DNA from: REEB509 sp044370335
Lineage (GTDB): Bacteria > Pseudomonadota > Alphaproteobacteria > Caulobacterales > Aquidulcibacteraceae
Reading direction: 5' to 3'
Assembly (NCBI GenBank): GCA_044370335.1
Contig: JBILVS010000036.1
Coordinates: 1 to 23,601, forward strand
Length of the DNA stretch: 23,601 nt
Shown here: piece by piece, positions 7,865 to 15,924 of the stretch
Layout: the number at the start of each line of letters is the position of its first letter
Position numbering within the stretch: the first letter of the stretch is position 1
The notes under the pieces: model-generated
The model's input: the letters and a program-made list of their open reading frames with translations, nothing else
Database searches by the model: none
What the model was told of the DNA's origin: nothing
Translations under genes and position numbers: made by a program

Positions 7865-8563
7865 TCAATAGCCGAAGGAAAAGGCAGGCGCCCCGGCAAT
7901 CAGGCGATGGAAATAACCGACCGCGGCAAAGGCCACGAGCGCCAGTAGAAGGCGCAACCAAAGCTCTGCGATCGCCAGTTTGTTACGCCCCTGGAGGATC
8001 GCGGCGAAGGGAACATTGGAGGTCACGGCGGCGAACCGGGCCCAGTCTTCGGGATTGCGGAGCTGCGATTTGCGGTCGATTGACCGCGTCCCCAGGATCA
8101 CCATCAAGCCGAGGCCGCCGAACAGCATGACGGAGGCGCGGTCACCGTTGCTGATCAAGTGGGCCGCACCCCAGAGGGCGACGCCCCACAAAAATGGGTG
8201 CCGGGTGATGCGGAGAACTCCCTTCGCCGGCTCCAGTTTGCCGAGCGTCCCTTCAAAGCCCGCCAAAGTCGGACCTGGCGTGGTAAGGCCGGGCACAATC
8301 AGCAGAAACGCAAGCAGCATCAGGCCATGCGTGGCGTGGAATGCCCAGGACGGGGGGACATAGAGAGCGGTGTTCTCCGGCGCATAGCGGGCGTCGCCAA
8401 AGGTCATCACGACCCACACCATGCCCGCGACAGAGGCGACAGAGAACAAGCCTCGGTAGGCTTGCTCGCCGATCGACCGCACAGCGATTTGCCGCAAGCC
8501 TGTTGCGGATAAGCCGACATGAAGCGCGATGAAGACGGCCAAGGCGATGGCGTAGTTCTGCAT
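7865..8563 (-). CDS. NnrU family integral membrane protein
   Basis: Protein of 232 aa with about six hydrophobic segments. The family signature is the loop ITRHPFLWGVALWGAAHLIS followed by NGD.AS. NnrU proteins were named from denitrification gene clusters and share a fold with isoprenylcysteine-type membrane methyltransferases; their actual reaction is not established. The start at 8563 (MQNYAIALAVFIALHVG) is chosen because GGAGG lies 8 nt upstream and a membrane helix begins at once. The open frame extends to 8641 but would be rich in Pro and Gly. No other nitrogen-oxide genes are near, so a role in nitrite or NO metabolism is not supported here. Confidence 0.85.
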   Translation of the reverse strand: MQNYAIALAVFIALHVGLSATGLRQIAVRSIGEQAYRGLFSVASVAGMVWVVMTFGDARYAPENTALYVPPSWAFHATHGLMLLAFLLIVPGLTTPGPTLAGFEGTLGKLEPAKGVLRITRHPFLWGVALWGAAHLISNGDRASVMLFGGLGLMVILGTRSIDRKSQLRNPEDWARFAAVTSNVPFAAILQGRNKLAIAELWLRLLLALVAFAAVGYFHRLIAGAPAFSFGY

Positions 8564-8572
8564 TCTCAAACC

Positions 8573-8588
8573 CTCCCCCGAGGGGGAG
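8573..8588 (-). promoter_or_regulatory. Hairpin overlapping the ribosome binding site of the NnrU-like gene
   Basis: Bases 8573-8579 (CTCCCCC) are perfectly complementary to 8582-8588 (GGGGGAG), with two bases between. On the minus strand the 3' arm holds part of the GGAGG at 8576-8572 used by the gene starting at 8563. The stem is therefore able to hide the Shine-Dalgarno sequence. It could instead simply be a chromosomal C/G-rich repeat unit. Confidence 0.5.
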
Positions 8589-8722
8589 AACGTGCCGTGG
8601 GGGGCGGATAAAGGCAAGCGGGGCAGGTTGAAACCGCCCATGCCAATCCGCTTGGCAAGACTCGCGTCATCCGCTAGAAGCCGCAGTCCGATCAGTGGGC
8701 TGGCTTTGGTCTCATCATCGGC

Positions 8723-8798
<76 letters not shown>

Positions 8799-8891
8799 GA
8801 TTCTTAAGGCCAACCACCGCAGCCGCCGCCCTGAGCGGGCGCTTACGCCAGCATTCCAGCCAGAATTGTCGGCGACGCGACCTCACGCTAA

Positions 8892-9050
8892 TCGCTGCGC
8901 CGGACCAAGGCGGCGCTGATCTATCGCAAGACGGGCAACCTTCGGGCCGTCCAGCCCCGGCTTGGCCATTCGAAGCTGGAGAGCACCGTCCGCTATCTCG
9001 GGGTCGAAGTGGATGACGCGTTGGCCATTTCCGAGGGGGTCGACCTCTAA
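8892..9050 (+). pseudogene. 3' remnant of a tyrosine recombinase (phage-type integrase)
   Basis: The last 53 codons of a site-specific integrase. The reading frame begins just after a TAA at 8889 and starts SLRRTKAALIYRKTG, where intact relatives have HSLRRTKA. It continues LRAVQPRLGHSKLESTVRYLG, containing the conserved Arg, the LGH histidine and the active-site Tyr, and ends at TAA 9048-9050. The catalytic domain's first half and the arm and core-binding domains are absent, so it cannot work. Its place about 95 bp after the tRNA-Lys gene suggests a former element inserted at the tRNA 3' end. Confidence 0.82.
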
Positions 9051-9075
9051 GGTTGCGTGCGGCGTCGGACCGTGT

Positions 9076-9095
9076 ATCATTATAGCCGTAATGAT
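9076..9095. promoter_or_regulatory. Palindromic operator of the vapBC-type operon
   Basis: ATCATTA (9076-9082) and TAATGAT (9089-9095) form a perfect 7-bp inverted repeat around TAGCCG. It lies 11 nt upstream of the preferred antitoxin start at 9106 and overlaps the first possible ATG at 9091. VapB-type antitoxins usually autoregulate through such palindromes together with the toxin. Confidence 0.6.
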
Positions 9096-9105
9096 CGAGA
9101 GACCG

Positions 9106-9360
9106 ATGCCGCACGTCGTCACCATCAACCGGCCAGATGTCATCGCGCTGATCGAAGAAGCGGCCGAGAAGCTCACGCGCGGCAACAAGACCGAAGCGGT
9201 CGCGCTTGGCATGAGGGCGCTCTTGGAGGCTGACGCGCGCGATGGCGCACTGTTCGGCGCTCATCCTGGGTCGGTCAAGGTCAAGCTAGGCGTCGACCTG
9301 ACCGCGCCAAGCCTCGATACCGAGCCGGAGGCGCATTCCGGGCGCGAGCTCGAGCATTGA
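9106..9360 (+). CDS. vapB: VapB-family antitoxin
   Basis: Small protein of 84 aa that should bind and neutralise the downstream PIN toxin and repress the operon. The N-terminal part, VTINRPDVIALIEEAAEKL, then TRGNKTEAVALGMRALLE, is the typical ribbon-helix-helix-like region of the Rv0623-type VapB antitoxins. The acidic, Pro-containing C-terminus would wrap the toxin. ATG 9106 is preferred because GAGAG lies 4 nt upstream and because ATG 9091 sits inside the palindromic operator; using 9091 would add five residues. The stop overlaps the toxin start (TTGA). Confidence 0.85.
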   Translation: MPHVVTINRPDVIALIEEAAEKLTRGNKTEAVALGMRALLEADARDGALFGAHPGSVKVKLGVDLTAPSLDTEPEAHSGRELEH

Positions 9361-9794
9361 CCACGCGGCTGCTTCTCGACACGCATATCGTCCTCTGGCT
9401 CGATGCCGGAGACGCAGCTTTGCGTCCGGCAACGCGCTTGGTGCTGGAAGCGCATTGGCGGGCTGGAAATGCATTGTGCGTCAGTACGATTACCGCCTGG
9501 GAGATTGCGCTGCTCGCCGATGTCGGGCGTATCGAGCTTGACCTGGCCCCGGACGCCTGGCTGGCGCGATTTCTGGCTCGACCCGGCGTGGAAGCGGTCG
9601 CGCTTTCAGCCTCCGCGGCGACCCGCGCCTATCCGCTGACGGGCCTGCCGCATCGAGACCCCGCCGACAGGCTCCTCATAGCCACCGCAATCGAGCTCGG
9701 CTGCCCGCTCGTAACCCACGACGCGCGCATCTTGACATTCGCGGCGGAGCACGGGGCGGCGATTGGCTTCGCGGCCCTGGCCGAGCCTGCCTAA
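9357..9794 (+). CDS. vapC: VapC-family PIN-domain toxin ribonuclease
   Basis: PIN-domain endoribonuclease of 145 aa, the toxic partner of the preceding antitoxin; family members cut tRNA or rRNA. The metal-binding acidic residues are visible: Asp8 in LLLDTHIVLWL, Glu49 in STITAWEIALL, Asp101 and Asp104 in HRDPADRLLIATA, and Asp122 in VTHDARI. The start is TTG 9357, overlapping the antitoxin stop by 4 nt, so the pair is translationally coupled. All catalytic positions are intact, suggesting it is still active in an otherwise decaying island. Confidence 0.9.
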   Translation: MTTRLLLDTHIVLWLDAGDAALRPATRLVLEAHWRAGNALCVSTITAWEIALLADVGRIELDLAPDAWLARFLARPGVEAVALSASAATRAYPLTGLPHRDPADRLLIATAIELGCPLVTHDARILTFAAEHGAAIGFAALAEPA

Positions 9795-10202
9795 TCCGAC
9801 TTACGCTGTTGCCAAGGTCGAAGGTGATCAGCCGCCCGGCGACCCGTTTTGACAAAATTGGATCGCGCCCGCCGGATCGCTTGAAGCGGGAACCGACAGC
9901 AGATCGCCGTGAGCCGCCATTCCTGGCGTCCGCCTATGGGGGAGGATATTGGTGGCCGTCGATACTGCTGCCGAAAGACCTGTGTTCTTGCTCACAAGCG
10001 GGCCAATTTAGGATGGGATTTATTTTGGTCGCGGCGCGTGATAAAATTCAAAGGGTGGATCATTCGAAAATTATAACTGCGGACCCCGCCGTGCGGAGCG
10101 GCAAGTCAACCGGATGAAAAAACGACCCCATCAGCCAAAAATCCACGAAAAGGCCAATTATCGCGCGGATTTTGTGTCTAAATCAGAGCTTCCCTAAAGG
10201 GC
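9795..10202. other. Non-coding, locally AT-rich stretch in island
   Basis: No convincing gene is seen. The only sizeable open frame (9809-10117, plus) has no recognisable motif and no clear ribosome binding site. From about 10010 to 10195 the base composition becomes distinctly richer in A and T than the surroundings, with runs such as TTATTTTGG, GATAAAATTC and GAAAATTATAA. This suggests foreign DNA or the eroded 5' flank of the ATPase pseudogene. Confidence 0.5.
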
Positions 10203-11044
10203 ATGCGCGCGCTCGCCGGCTTCGCCAGGGCGCTCAAGGTCAAATACGAAGACATTGAATTCAGCATCGATGTCGACCCAGAAAAGGGCCTAGCCGACAG
10301 CGGTGATCTCGATACCGATCTCACCGACCTCATCCTGACGCTCGGCCGCGCTGCGCGCGAGCGCTCCACCGCGCTCGCTCTGTTCATAGACGAACTGCAA
10401 TACGTGCCGGAAGAGCAGCTCGCCGCACTGATCACTGCGCTTCACAGCGCCGGCCAAGAGCAATTGCCGATCACCATGGTGGCCGCGGGTCTGCCGCAGC
10501 TCGTTGGCCAAACCGGTAGATCGAAATCCTACGCTGAGCGCCTCTTTGAGTTCGCGCCCCTCAACCGCTTGGACAATACAGCCGCGCGCACGGCCTTGTT
10601 CGTGCCGGCCGCCAAGGAGAGCATCTCATTTAACCCGGACGCGGTCGACGAAATTCTTCGCCAGACCAATGGCTATCCCTATTTCCTGCAGGAATGGGGC
10701 AAGCATAGCTGGAACGTCGCTGACGCGTCGCCTATCGAACTCCATCACGCGCAAAGCGCGACGACTGACGCGCTCGCCGAACTCGACGCGAGCTTTGTTC
10801 GCGTGCGCTTTGATCGCCTCACGCCGACGGAGAAGCGCTACATGCGCGCTATAGCCGAGCTCGGGCAGGGCCCGCATCGCTCTGGCGACATCGCCGAAAT
10901 CCTCAAATGCAAGGTCACGACGGTCGCGCGGTGCGCAACTCGCTCATCGCCAAGGGCATGCTCTAAAGTCCCACCCGCGGCGACACGGCCTTCACCGTGC
11001 CCCTCTTTGAAGGCTTCATGAAGCCGATCTTGCCAACGCTCTGA
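10203..11044 (+). pseudogene. AAA-type ATP-binding protein, 5'-truncated and frameshifted
   Basis: Remnant of an AAA/Orc1-like ATPase. The first readable part, LAGFARALKVKYEDIEFSID, corresponds to the middle of intact relatives, so the N-terminal third with Walker A is missing. The Walker B-like ALFIDELQYV is present, followed by AAGLPQLVG, SYAERLFEF, NGYPYFLQEWGKHSW and LDASFVRVRFDRLTPTEKRY. Near 10930 (ILKCKVTTVA) the frame shifts by one base. In the next frame VRNSLIAKGML continues the protein, but a TAA at 10966-10968 interrupts it before SPTRGDTAFTVPLFEGFM, which ends at TGA 11042-11044. With no P-loop, a frameshift and a nonsense codon, it is non-functional. Confidence 0.83.
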
Positions 11045-11459
11045 GGGGGAGAAGGACATCACCGGCAGCAACCGCAGAGCTGCTTGATCAACAACGGATT
11101 GATGGCGCTCGCGTTCTCCGTCTTTCCCGATAGGCCGCCCTTCGACGTGAGGCGACGACCGGTTGGGGCCACGCGCCGGCCGACAGCTTCTCCAGGTCGA
11201 CTGATATGCGCCCCTTCCCTGTCGGACCATCCCAGCAACCGACATTCGGCTCCTCGGCCGAAGCATCGCCCGAAAGCGGCAGCGAAGTTTCGGCTTGCCG
11301 CAGCTTCCGGACATTCCAGCCCCGCCACGAAGTTTCGTGATCGGGGCATAAGCAAAGGTTCAACGTGCAGGCCAAGGCCTAGCGGTCGGGCTGGAGAGTT
11401 TCCGCTGTCGCTGGGTCGCCCTGCCGACACCGTGACGACCAAAGCATTCGCCATGAGCA
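11045..11459. other. Non-coding stretch after ATPase pseudogene
   Basis: No supported gene. Open frames on both strands here are Arg/Ser/Pro-rich and share no recognised motif. The segment around 11235-11350 contains ACCGACATTCGGC and CCGGACATTCC, a style of short GGACATT-bearing non-coding DNA also seen near 19065 and 21262 in this window. Confidence 0.4.
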
Positions 11460-11828
11460 TTATGGTTTCGCCGTCAGTCTTCCAGCAAATACCGCCAAGT
11501 GTTCCGCAGCATCATGGGTGGACGGATCGCCGGTCAAAGCGCGCTCAATGGCGAGCCCGCGCAGCGTTGCCAGCATCATGGTTTGCAGGCCAAGCGCGTC
11601 AAGCCCGCTCGGGGCGCCCGACGCATCCATCATGGCGTCCGCTTGCTTAGTTCCTCTTGCCCTCACGCCCGCAAACACCGGCGCAAGCGCTGCGTTCAAG
11701 GCCGAGTCAGGGCGCGTCGCCATCCAAATTTCCAACACCGCCATCGCTTCCCTCAGCGCCACGCTTGGTGCGCGCTCTTTCCGGGCGAAACGCGCAAACG
11801 CACAAGCCTTGACGGCCAGCAAGGCCAT
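11460..11828 (-). CDS. TetR-like regulator fragment lacking the DNA-binding domain
   Basis: Open frame of 122 aa. Its second half, GLDALGLQTMMLATLRGLAI, then ERALTGDPSTHDAAEHLAVF, resembles the ligand-binding C-terminal helices of TetR regulators (LLLATLRGLAxxRxLxGDP). No N-terminal helix-turn-helix is present: reading upstream in frame gives about 20 residues without such a motif before a stop. It is probably the 3' remnant of a regulator gene rather than a working gene. The match is by pattern only. It lies in the same direction as the downstream end of the AraC gene. Confidence 0.45.
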   Translation of the reverse strand: MALLAVKACAFARFARKERAPSVALREAMAVLEIWMATRPDSALNAALAPVFAGVRARGTKQADAMMDASGAPSGLDALGLQTMMLATLRGLAIERALTGDPSTHDAAEHLAVFAGRLTAKP

Positions 11829-11885
11829 ATGCAGCGCCCAGCACTGTAGAAGTAAAGCTGGCTTATGCGCCTCGGACGACCTTGT

Positions 11886-12776
11886 TCACCCAACCGTGTG
11901 GCGCGCTGAACCGCGAACAGCATCACGAGCCCGAAACTGCGTCGGCGTTAAGCCAAACCGCTCACGAAACCGGGCGGAGAAATAGGCGTGGCTGGCAAAG
12001 CCGGCCGCGAATCCGATTTCCGAAACCGGCGCCTGGGTCGAAGCCAGACGCACTGCGGCGTGATCAAGACGCACCTGCGCCATATAATTCGAAAAGCCCC
12101 GCCCGAACACTTCCCGGAAAAGGCGCGAAAAATAGGCTGGAGAAAGATGACAGAGTGACGCCGCCTGCGGCATCGAAAGCGCCGCCGAGGGCTCATCGCG
12201 AACCCGCTCGAGAAACGGGCGGAACCTCGATAGCGCTTGCGAAGGCGCCACGCCGTCCCGGTCCATCGGCTGCGCGCGATCGAACATCAGCATGACCAGT
12301 TCCAGATAGCAGCGCGCTTCCGGCGCCTGCCCGGCGGACACCGCCTCAGCCAGACCCTCACAAAGGGTCTTCAGGCGCTTCCGTTCAGGGGGTGCGAAAT
12401 GAACGCACCAGACGTTCGCCGGACGCTGCGAGACAGCAAGATTATGATAGAATTGAATTAACGTCCATTCGGAGCGCCCGCCGGAAAGATCAAAATCATG
12501 TGCGGCCATAGACGGCAGACGGACGCCACATCCCGGGACCAGGCCAAACCGCGAGTCATCGGCACGAAGCGATCCGCAAACCCTGTCAAACAGAACTATT
12601 TCCTCTACCTGGTGAAAATGCGCAAACCGCGCTGGCGCAGGCGAACCCGGACCTCGCCGCACGCGTTCGACCCTGATGGGCAACGAGGCAGACAAAGCGA
12701 CAGGTTCGGCGGTCAACTGTTCCAGCATGTCAATTTTTTTATAATCAATCGCCGAGTTGGCAACAGCTTTCGCCAT
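11886..12776 (-). CDS. AraC-family transcriptional regulator
   Basis: Regulator of 296 aa from ATG 12776, or 280 aa from ATG 12728. The N-terminal part (ARFAHFHQVEEIVLFDR, GLVPGCGVRLPSMAAHDFDL) is a cupin-like effector-binding domain. The C-terminal hundred residues hold the two helix-turn-helix units: LSMPQAASLCHLSPAYFSRL, then FREVFGRGFSNYMAQVRLDH, and VSEIGFAAGFASHAYFSARF with FRERFGLTPTQFR. It is divergent from the five-gene carbohydrate operon and is the obvious candidate activator, probably sensing a sugar. The shorter start is attractive because a plus-strand TATAAT at 12740-12745 would otherwise lie inside the coding region. Neither start has a good Shine-Dalgarno sequence. Confidence 0.9.
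   Translation of the reverse strand: MAKAVANSAIDYKKIDMLEQLTAEPVALSASLPIRVERVRRGPGSPAPARFAHFHQVEEIVLFDRVCGSLRADDSRFGLVPGCGVRLPSMAAHDFDLSGGRSEWTLIQFYHNLAVSQRPANVWCVHFAPPERKRLKTLCEGLAEAVSAGQAPEARCYLELVMLMFDRAQPMDRDGVAPSQALSRFRPFLERVRDEPSAALSMPQAASLCHLSPAYFSRLFREVFGRGFSNYMAQVRLDHAAVRLASTQAPVSEIGFAAGFASHAYFSARFRERFGLTPTQFRARDAVRGSARHTVG
12740..12745 (+). promoter_or_regulatory. Candidate -10 box of the carbohydrate operon
   Basis: A perfect TATAAT within the AT-rich stretch at 12730-12750, in a region otherwise GC-rich, about 90 nt upstream of the transporter ATG. The expected -35 position (CTGTTC at 12717-12722) is poor, as is usual for promoters that need an AraC-type activator. Confidence 0.45.
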
Positions 12777-12836
12777 CGAAGCGGACGGCCAATCTCCCGC
12801 AATCTAGGCGCTCACGAAGAGGGGCCGCCGCAGGTC

Positions 12837-14258
12837 ATGGAAACACACAAGGCCAAATCGACGCCCACCCGGCATCCGGCGTTTCTGGCGCTGCCGGCGA
12901 CGTCGCTGGGGCTTGCCCTTTCGGTTCAGGTTTCCACGCTCTCCTGGCTCCTCCTGACCCGGTACAACCTCGCTATCGACGAGATCGCCCTCGTCTGGGC
13001 CGCAGGACCAGTGGCCGGCATTCTGGTTCAACTGCTTATCGGCGAACTCAGCGACAGGGTCTGGATTTTCGGTGGGCGCAGAAGGCTGTTTATCCTCCTG
13101 AGCGCAGCGCTTTCAGCCGGCGCCCTTATCGCGCTGCAGTATCTCGAAACAGTCAATGATCTGCTCGGCCTAAGCAGCATCCTGGTTGTCGCGGTCAGTG
13201 TCACCTTGCTGCTCGACCTGTCGATCAATGTGGGCCTCAATCCGTCGCGGGCGATTATCGCCGACATGACCTCTCCCGGCCCGGAGCGGTCAACAGCCTT
13301 CGTCTGGATGCAGACGATTTCCGGCGGGGTCAGCGTCGCGGCCTACGGTATTGGCGCCGGACTCGGCAACTTCACGCTCCTCGCGGTCGCGCCGCTATGC
13401 GTTCTGGGCCTTGGCGTCCTGCCTGTTCTGCTCATGCGTGAGCCCCGCTCGATAAAGACTCTGAGCACCAGGGAAAAACTCGGTCTGCGCCAAGTGTTGG
13501 GCAGTCTGGCGCCTCTTCTGCCCCTGATCGGTATGATCTGCGTACTCGCGGGCGCGCATCTGCTCGGACAAGCGGTTACCCCGCACCTCCTGCTCGGCCT
13601 GACGGCCTTCGCCATGCTGGCCGTGGCTATACCGATATTGCGCGACATGACAGAGCGCCAAAGCCCCATACTCCGCAAGATTATGCTGGCGCACGCGCTG
13701 AGCTGGATCGGTGTCTACAGCCTGTTCGTCTTTCTGACGCCTTTTCTCGCGATGCGCATGCCGGAGCTCTCAGATGAGGATCTCGGGCGGGTGACGGCGA
13801 CGGCATTTCTGGCGTTTAACGCGGTTGGGGCGATTGCGCCCCTCGCCCTGTTCGGGCCAGCCATCAGGCGTTTTCGGCGTGTGCAGGTTCACGCCTGCGC
13901 ACTCCTCCTGATGGGTTTCAGCCTCCTTGCAATCGGCCTATTCGCGCACTCACCGGCCCAACTCTGGGCGCTCCTTGCGCTTGCCGGTATCGGATGGGGC
14001 GCCGTTGTCAGCCTCCCGTTCGCCATCCTCTCTGATCGCATGGACGGCGGCAAGCTCGGCCTCATACTCGGACTGTTCAACCTGTCGGTGGTCATTCCGC
14101 AGCTCGCCGTCAGCTTCGGCCTCGGCGCGCTGGCCGCGACACTGCCCGATCTCGGCCTCCTCTTTCTGATTGCAGGCGCAAGTCTGGTCCTGTCGGCAAC
14201 TTGCTGGCTCAGGCTTCCAGTCATCGCGGGCAGTTCAAACACGGGACGTCGACTATGA
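12837..14258 (+). CDS. MFS sugar transporter, SLC45/sucrose-transporter-like
   Basis: Inner-membrane transporter of 473 aa with about twelve hydrophobic helices, presumably a proton-sugar symporter. The loop between helices 2 and 3 has GELSDRVWIFGGRRRLFILL, matching the SDRxWxxxGRRRPF signature of SLC45-like carriers. Helix 4 carries DLSINVGLNPSRAIIADMT, matching their DxxxNxxxxPxRAxxxD pattern. ATG 12837 (METHKAK) is chosen because the frame upstream to 12498 lacks membrane character and overlaps the AraC gene. It is first in the operon and overlaps the dioxygenase gene by ATGA. The substrate is probably a mono- or disaccharide released by the GH92 enzyme; that is inference. Confidence 0.88.
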   Translation: METHKAKSTPTRHPAFLALPATSLGLALSVQVSTLSWLLLTRYNLAIDEIALVWAAGPVAGILVQLLIGELSDRVWIFGGRRRLFILLSAALSAGALIALQYLETVNDLLGLSSILVVAVSVTLLLDLSINVGLNPSRAIIADMTSPGPERSTAFVWMQTISGGVSVAAYGIGAGLGNFTLLAVAPLCVLGLGVLPVLLMREPRSIKTLSTREKLGLRQVLGSLAPLLPLIGMICVLAGAHLLGQAVTPHLLLGLTAFAMLAVAIPILRDMTERQSPILRKIMLAHALSWIGVYSLFVFLTPFLAMRMPELSDEDLGRVTATAFLAFNAVGAIAPLALFGPAIRRFRRVQVHACALLLMGFSLLAIGLFAHSPAQLWALLALAGIGWGAVVSLPFAILSDRMDGGKLGLILGLFNLSVVIPQLAVSFGLGALAATLPDLGLLFLIAGASLVLSATCWLRLPVIAGSSNTGRRL

Positions 14259-15064
14259 GTGACCACATCAACACACCCTTTGCCGTCAGGGCGGAAACAC
14301 GCGCACAGTTCGAACGCGACGGCTTTGTGCGCCTCTCCGGCGCGGTCGATCCCCGCAGCCTCGCCGAATATGGCGATCTCATCACGCGCAGAACGCTTGA
14401 GCTGAATACCGATCATCGCCCGCTGGAACAGCGCTCGACTTATGACCGGGCTTTCCTGCAGGTGATGAACCTCTGGCAAAGCGATGAAGCGGTCCGCCGT
14501 TTCGTCTTCGGTAAGCGCCTTGCGGGCATCGCCGCCAGTCTGCTCGGCGTGCGCGCAGTGCGTCTCTATCATGACCAGTCGCTCTATAAGGAGCCGGGCG
14601 GCGGGATTACGCCCGCCCATGCTGATCAGTATTACTGGCCGCTCTCGAACGATCGGACCATCACCGTCTGGATTCCGCTTCAGGATGTGCCGCAGGAGAT
14701 GGGGCCGCTGGCCTTTTATCGCGGAAGCCACAGGGAAGCCTTCGGCCGCGATCTGGCGATCTCCGATGAGAGCGAAGCGGCGATCAGTCGGGAGATGGAG
14801 GCCCGCGGATTTCCGATCGACGAAGCCCATTACGCGCTGGGCGATGTGAGCTTCCATGGCGGCTGGACCTTCCACCGCGCGGGCGCAAACCGGAGCGACC
14901 GTCCGCGCTCGGTCATGACCATGATCTATATGGACGCCGACATCCGGGTGGCTGAGCCGGTGAACGGCATGCAGCGCAGCGACCTCGCGCAATGGCTGCC
15001 GGGCCTAAAGCCGGGCGATCTCGCCGCGTCTCCTATAAACCCGGTCATTTTTGAGGCGACCTGA
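14255..15064 (+). CDS. Phytanoyl-CoA dioxygenase (PhyH) family protein
   Basis: Fe(II)/2-oxoglutarate-dependent oxygenase of 269 aa. The iron facial triad is visible as H122-x-D124 in THPAHADQYYWPL-type context (residues 119-130) and His207 in SFHGGWTFHRAGANRS. An Arg for 2-oxoglutarate follows in DRPRSVMTMIYMD. The segments QFERDGFVRLSGAVD (N-terminal) and QEMGPLAFYRGSHREA (centre) are typical of PhyH. The family hydroxylates very diverse small molecules, so the substrate is open; in this operon a sugar or glycoside derivative is likely. Start ATG 14255 overlaps the transporter stop, and the TGA overlaps the next ATG by one base (TGATG). Confidence 0.9.
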   Translation: MSDHINTPFAVRAETRAQFERDGFVRLSGAVDPRSLAEYGDLITRRTLELNTDHRPLEQRSTYDRAFLQVMNLWQSDEAVRRFVFGKRLAGIAASLLGVRAVRLYHDQSLYKEPGGGITPAHADQYYWPLSNDRTITVWIPLQDVPQEMGPLAFYRGSHREAFGRDLAISDESEAAISREMEARGFPIDEAHYALGDVSFHGGWTFHRAGANRSDRPRSVMTMIYMDADIRVAEPVNGMQRSDLAQWLPGLKPGDLAASPINPVIFEAT

Positions 15065-15924
15065 TGCAGCTTCGCCGCGACTTCTGCTTCAGCGGGCTTT
15101 CGGGGCTTCCGAGATCCTCAGCAGCCTGGCGCGAGAGCGCCGCCGAACGTCTGAGCCTGCTTGCCGCTCATGGCTATCAGGGCGTGATCGCGTGGGGTGG
15201 CTGGGAGGACATCCGGAACGCGGGCCTGATCCCTTGCGGCATGGCGCGGATATGCGTCCCCCGTGACGCCGACGACGTTGCAACCCGTCATCAGTGCCTC
15301 GGTCTGGACTTCACAACCGTTCATGCGGGAACGGGCTTTGAGACTGACCTGGAGATGGACGCGCTGGCCGTCGCCATTCTGCATGCGTCAGCAACGACAG
15401 GATACAGGCTTCATCTGGAAACCCACCGCGCAACGATGACACAAGACGTCAGGCGAACCCTTGATCTTCTCACCCGCTTTCCTAACCTGCCTCTGACCCT
15501 CGACTTTTCGCACTGGTACACCGGACACGAGATGGCCTATGGTGAGGAGTTCCCACAAAGGCTGGAGCGGCTCGCGCCCCTCATGCGGCATGTCCGCAGC
15601 CTGCAATTGCGGTTTGGCAGCACCGGCCGCATTCAGGCGCCCTTGGATCCAGCCGCGCCCCATTATCAGCATCACATTGCAGCGCTCGATCTCTGCTTCG
15701 AGGCGCTGAGCACGCTCGATGGCCGGTTCACGATCTCCTGCGCACCTGAACTCCTGCCCGCCAGAACAGAAGACGGTCAATGGATCGCTTATGGCGAGGA
15801 GTCTGACTCCAATGACCGTTTCGAAGATGCGCTTGCACTCTCACGCCTCGCCGAGAACCGCTTCAGGCGGGTTTTTGGCCCCCAAGACGAAACAGTAGGC
15901 GAAAAGGGAACGCCATGCCTCTGA
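15064..15924 (+). CDS. Xylose-isomerase-like TIM-barrel sugar isomerase/epimerase
   Basis: Protein of 286 aa, cytosolic, with the pattern of the sugar phosphate isomerase/epimerase superfamily. Candidate metal ligands occur at strand ends: Glu119 in YRLHLETHRATMTQD, Asp147 and His150 in LPLTLDFSHWYTGHE, Gln181 in VRSLQLRF and Glu229 in ISCAPELLPA. Many relatives have His at the Gln position. A DNA-repair (AP endonuclease) role is unlikely in this setting; a keto-aldose isomerase, epimerase or inositol-type dehydratase step is more plausible. It is coupled to both neighbours by overlaps of 1 and 10 nt. Confidence 0.8.
   Translation: MQLRRDFCFSGLSGLPRSSAAWRESAAERLSLLAAHGYQGVIAWGGWEDIRNAGLIPCGMARICVPRDADDVATRHQCLGLDFTTVHAGTGFETDLEMDALAVAILHASATTGYRLHLETHRATMTQDVRRTLDLLTRFPNLPLTLDFSHWYTGHEMAYGEEFPQRLERLAPLMRHVRSLQLRFGSTGRIQAPLDPAAPHYQHHIAALDLCFEALSTLDGRFTISCAPELLPARTEDGQWIAYGEESDSNDRFEDALALSRLAENRFRRVFGPQDETVGEKGTPCL

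Noticed and set aside
8816..8850. Possible terminator after tRNA-Lys (CGCCC-TGAGC-GGGCG)
   Set aside because: The stem is short and no T-run follows, so a terminator cannot be supported.
13889..14992. Minus-strand frame of 367 codons opposite the transporter and dioxygenase genes
   Set aside because: It crosses the boundary of two well-supported genes and is an antisense shadow.
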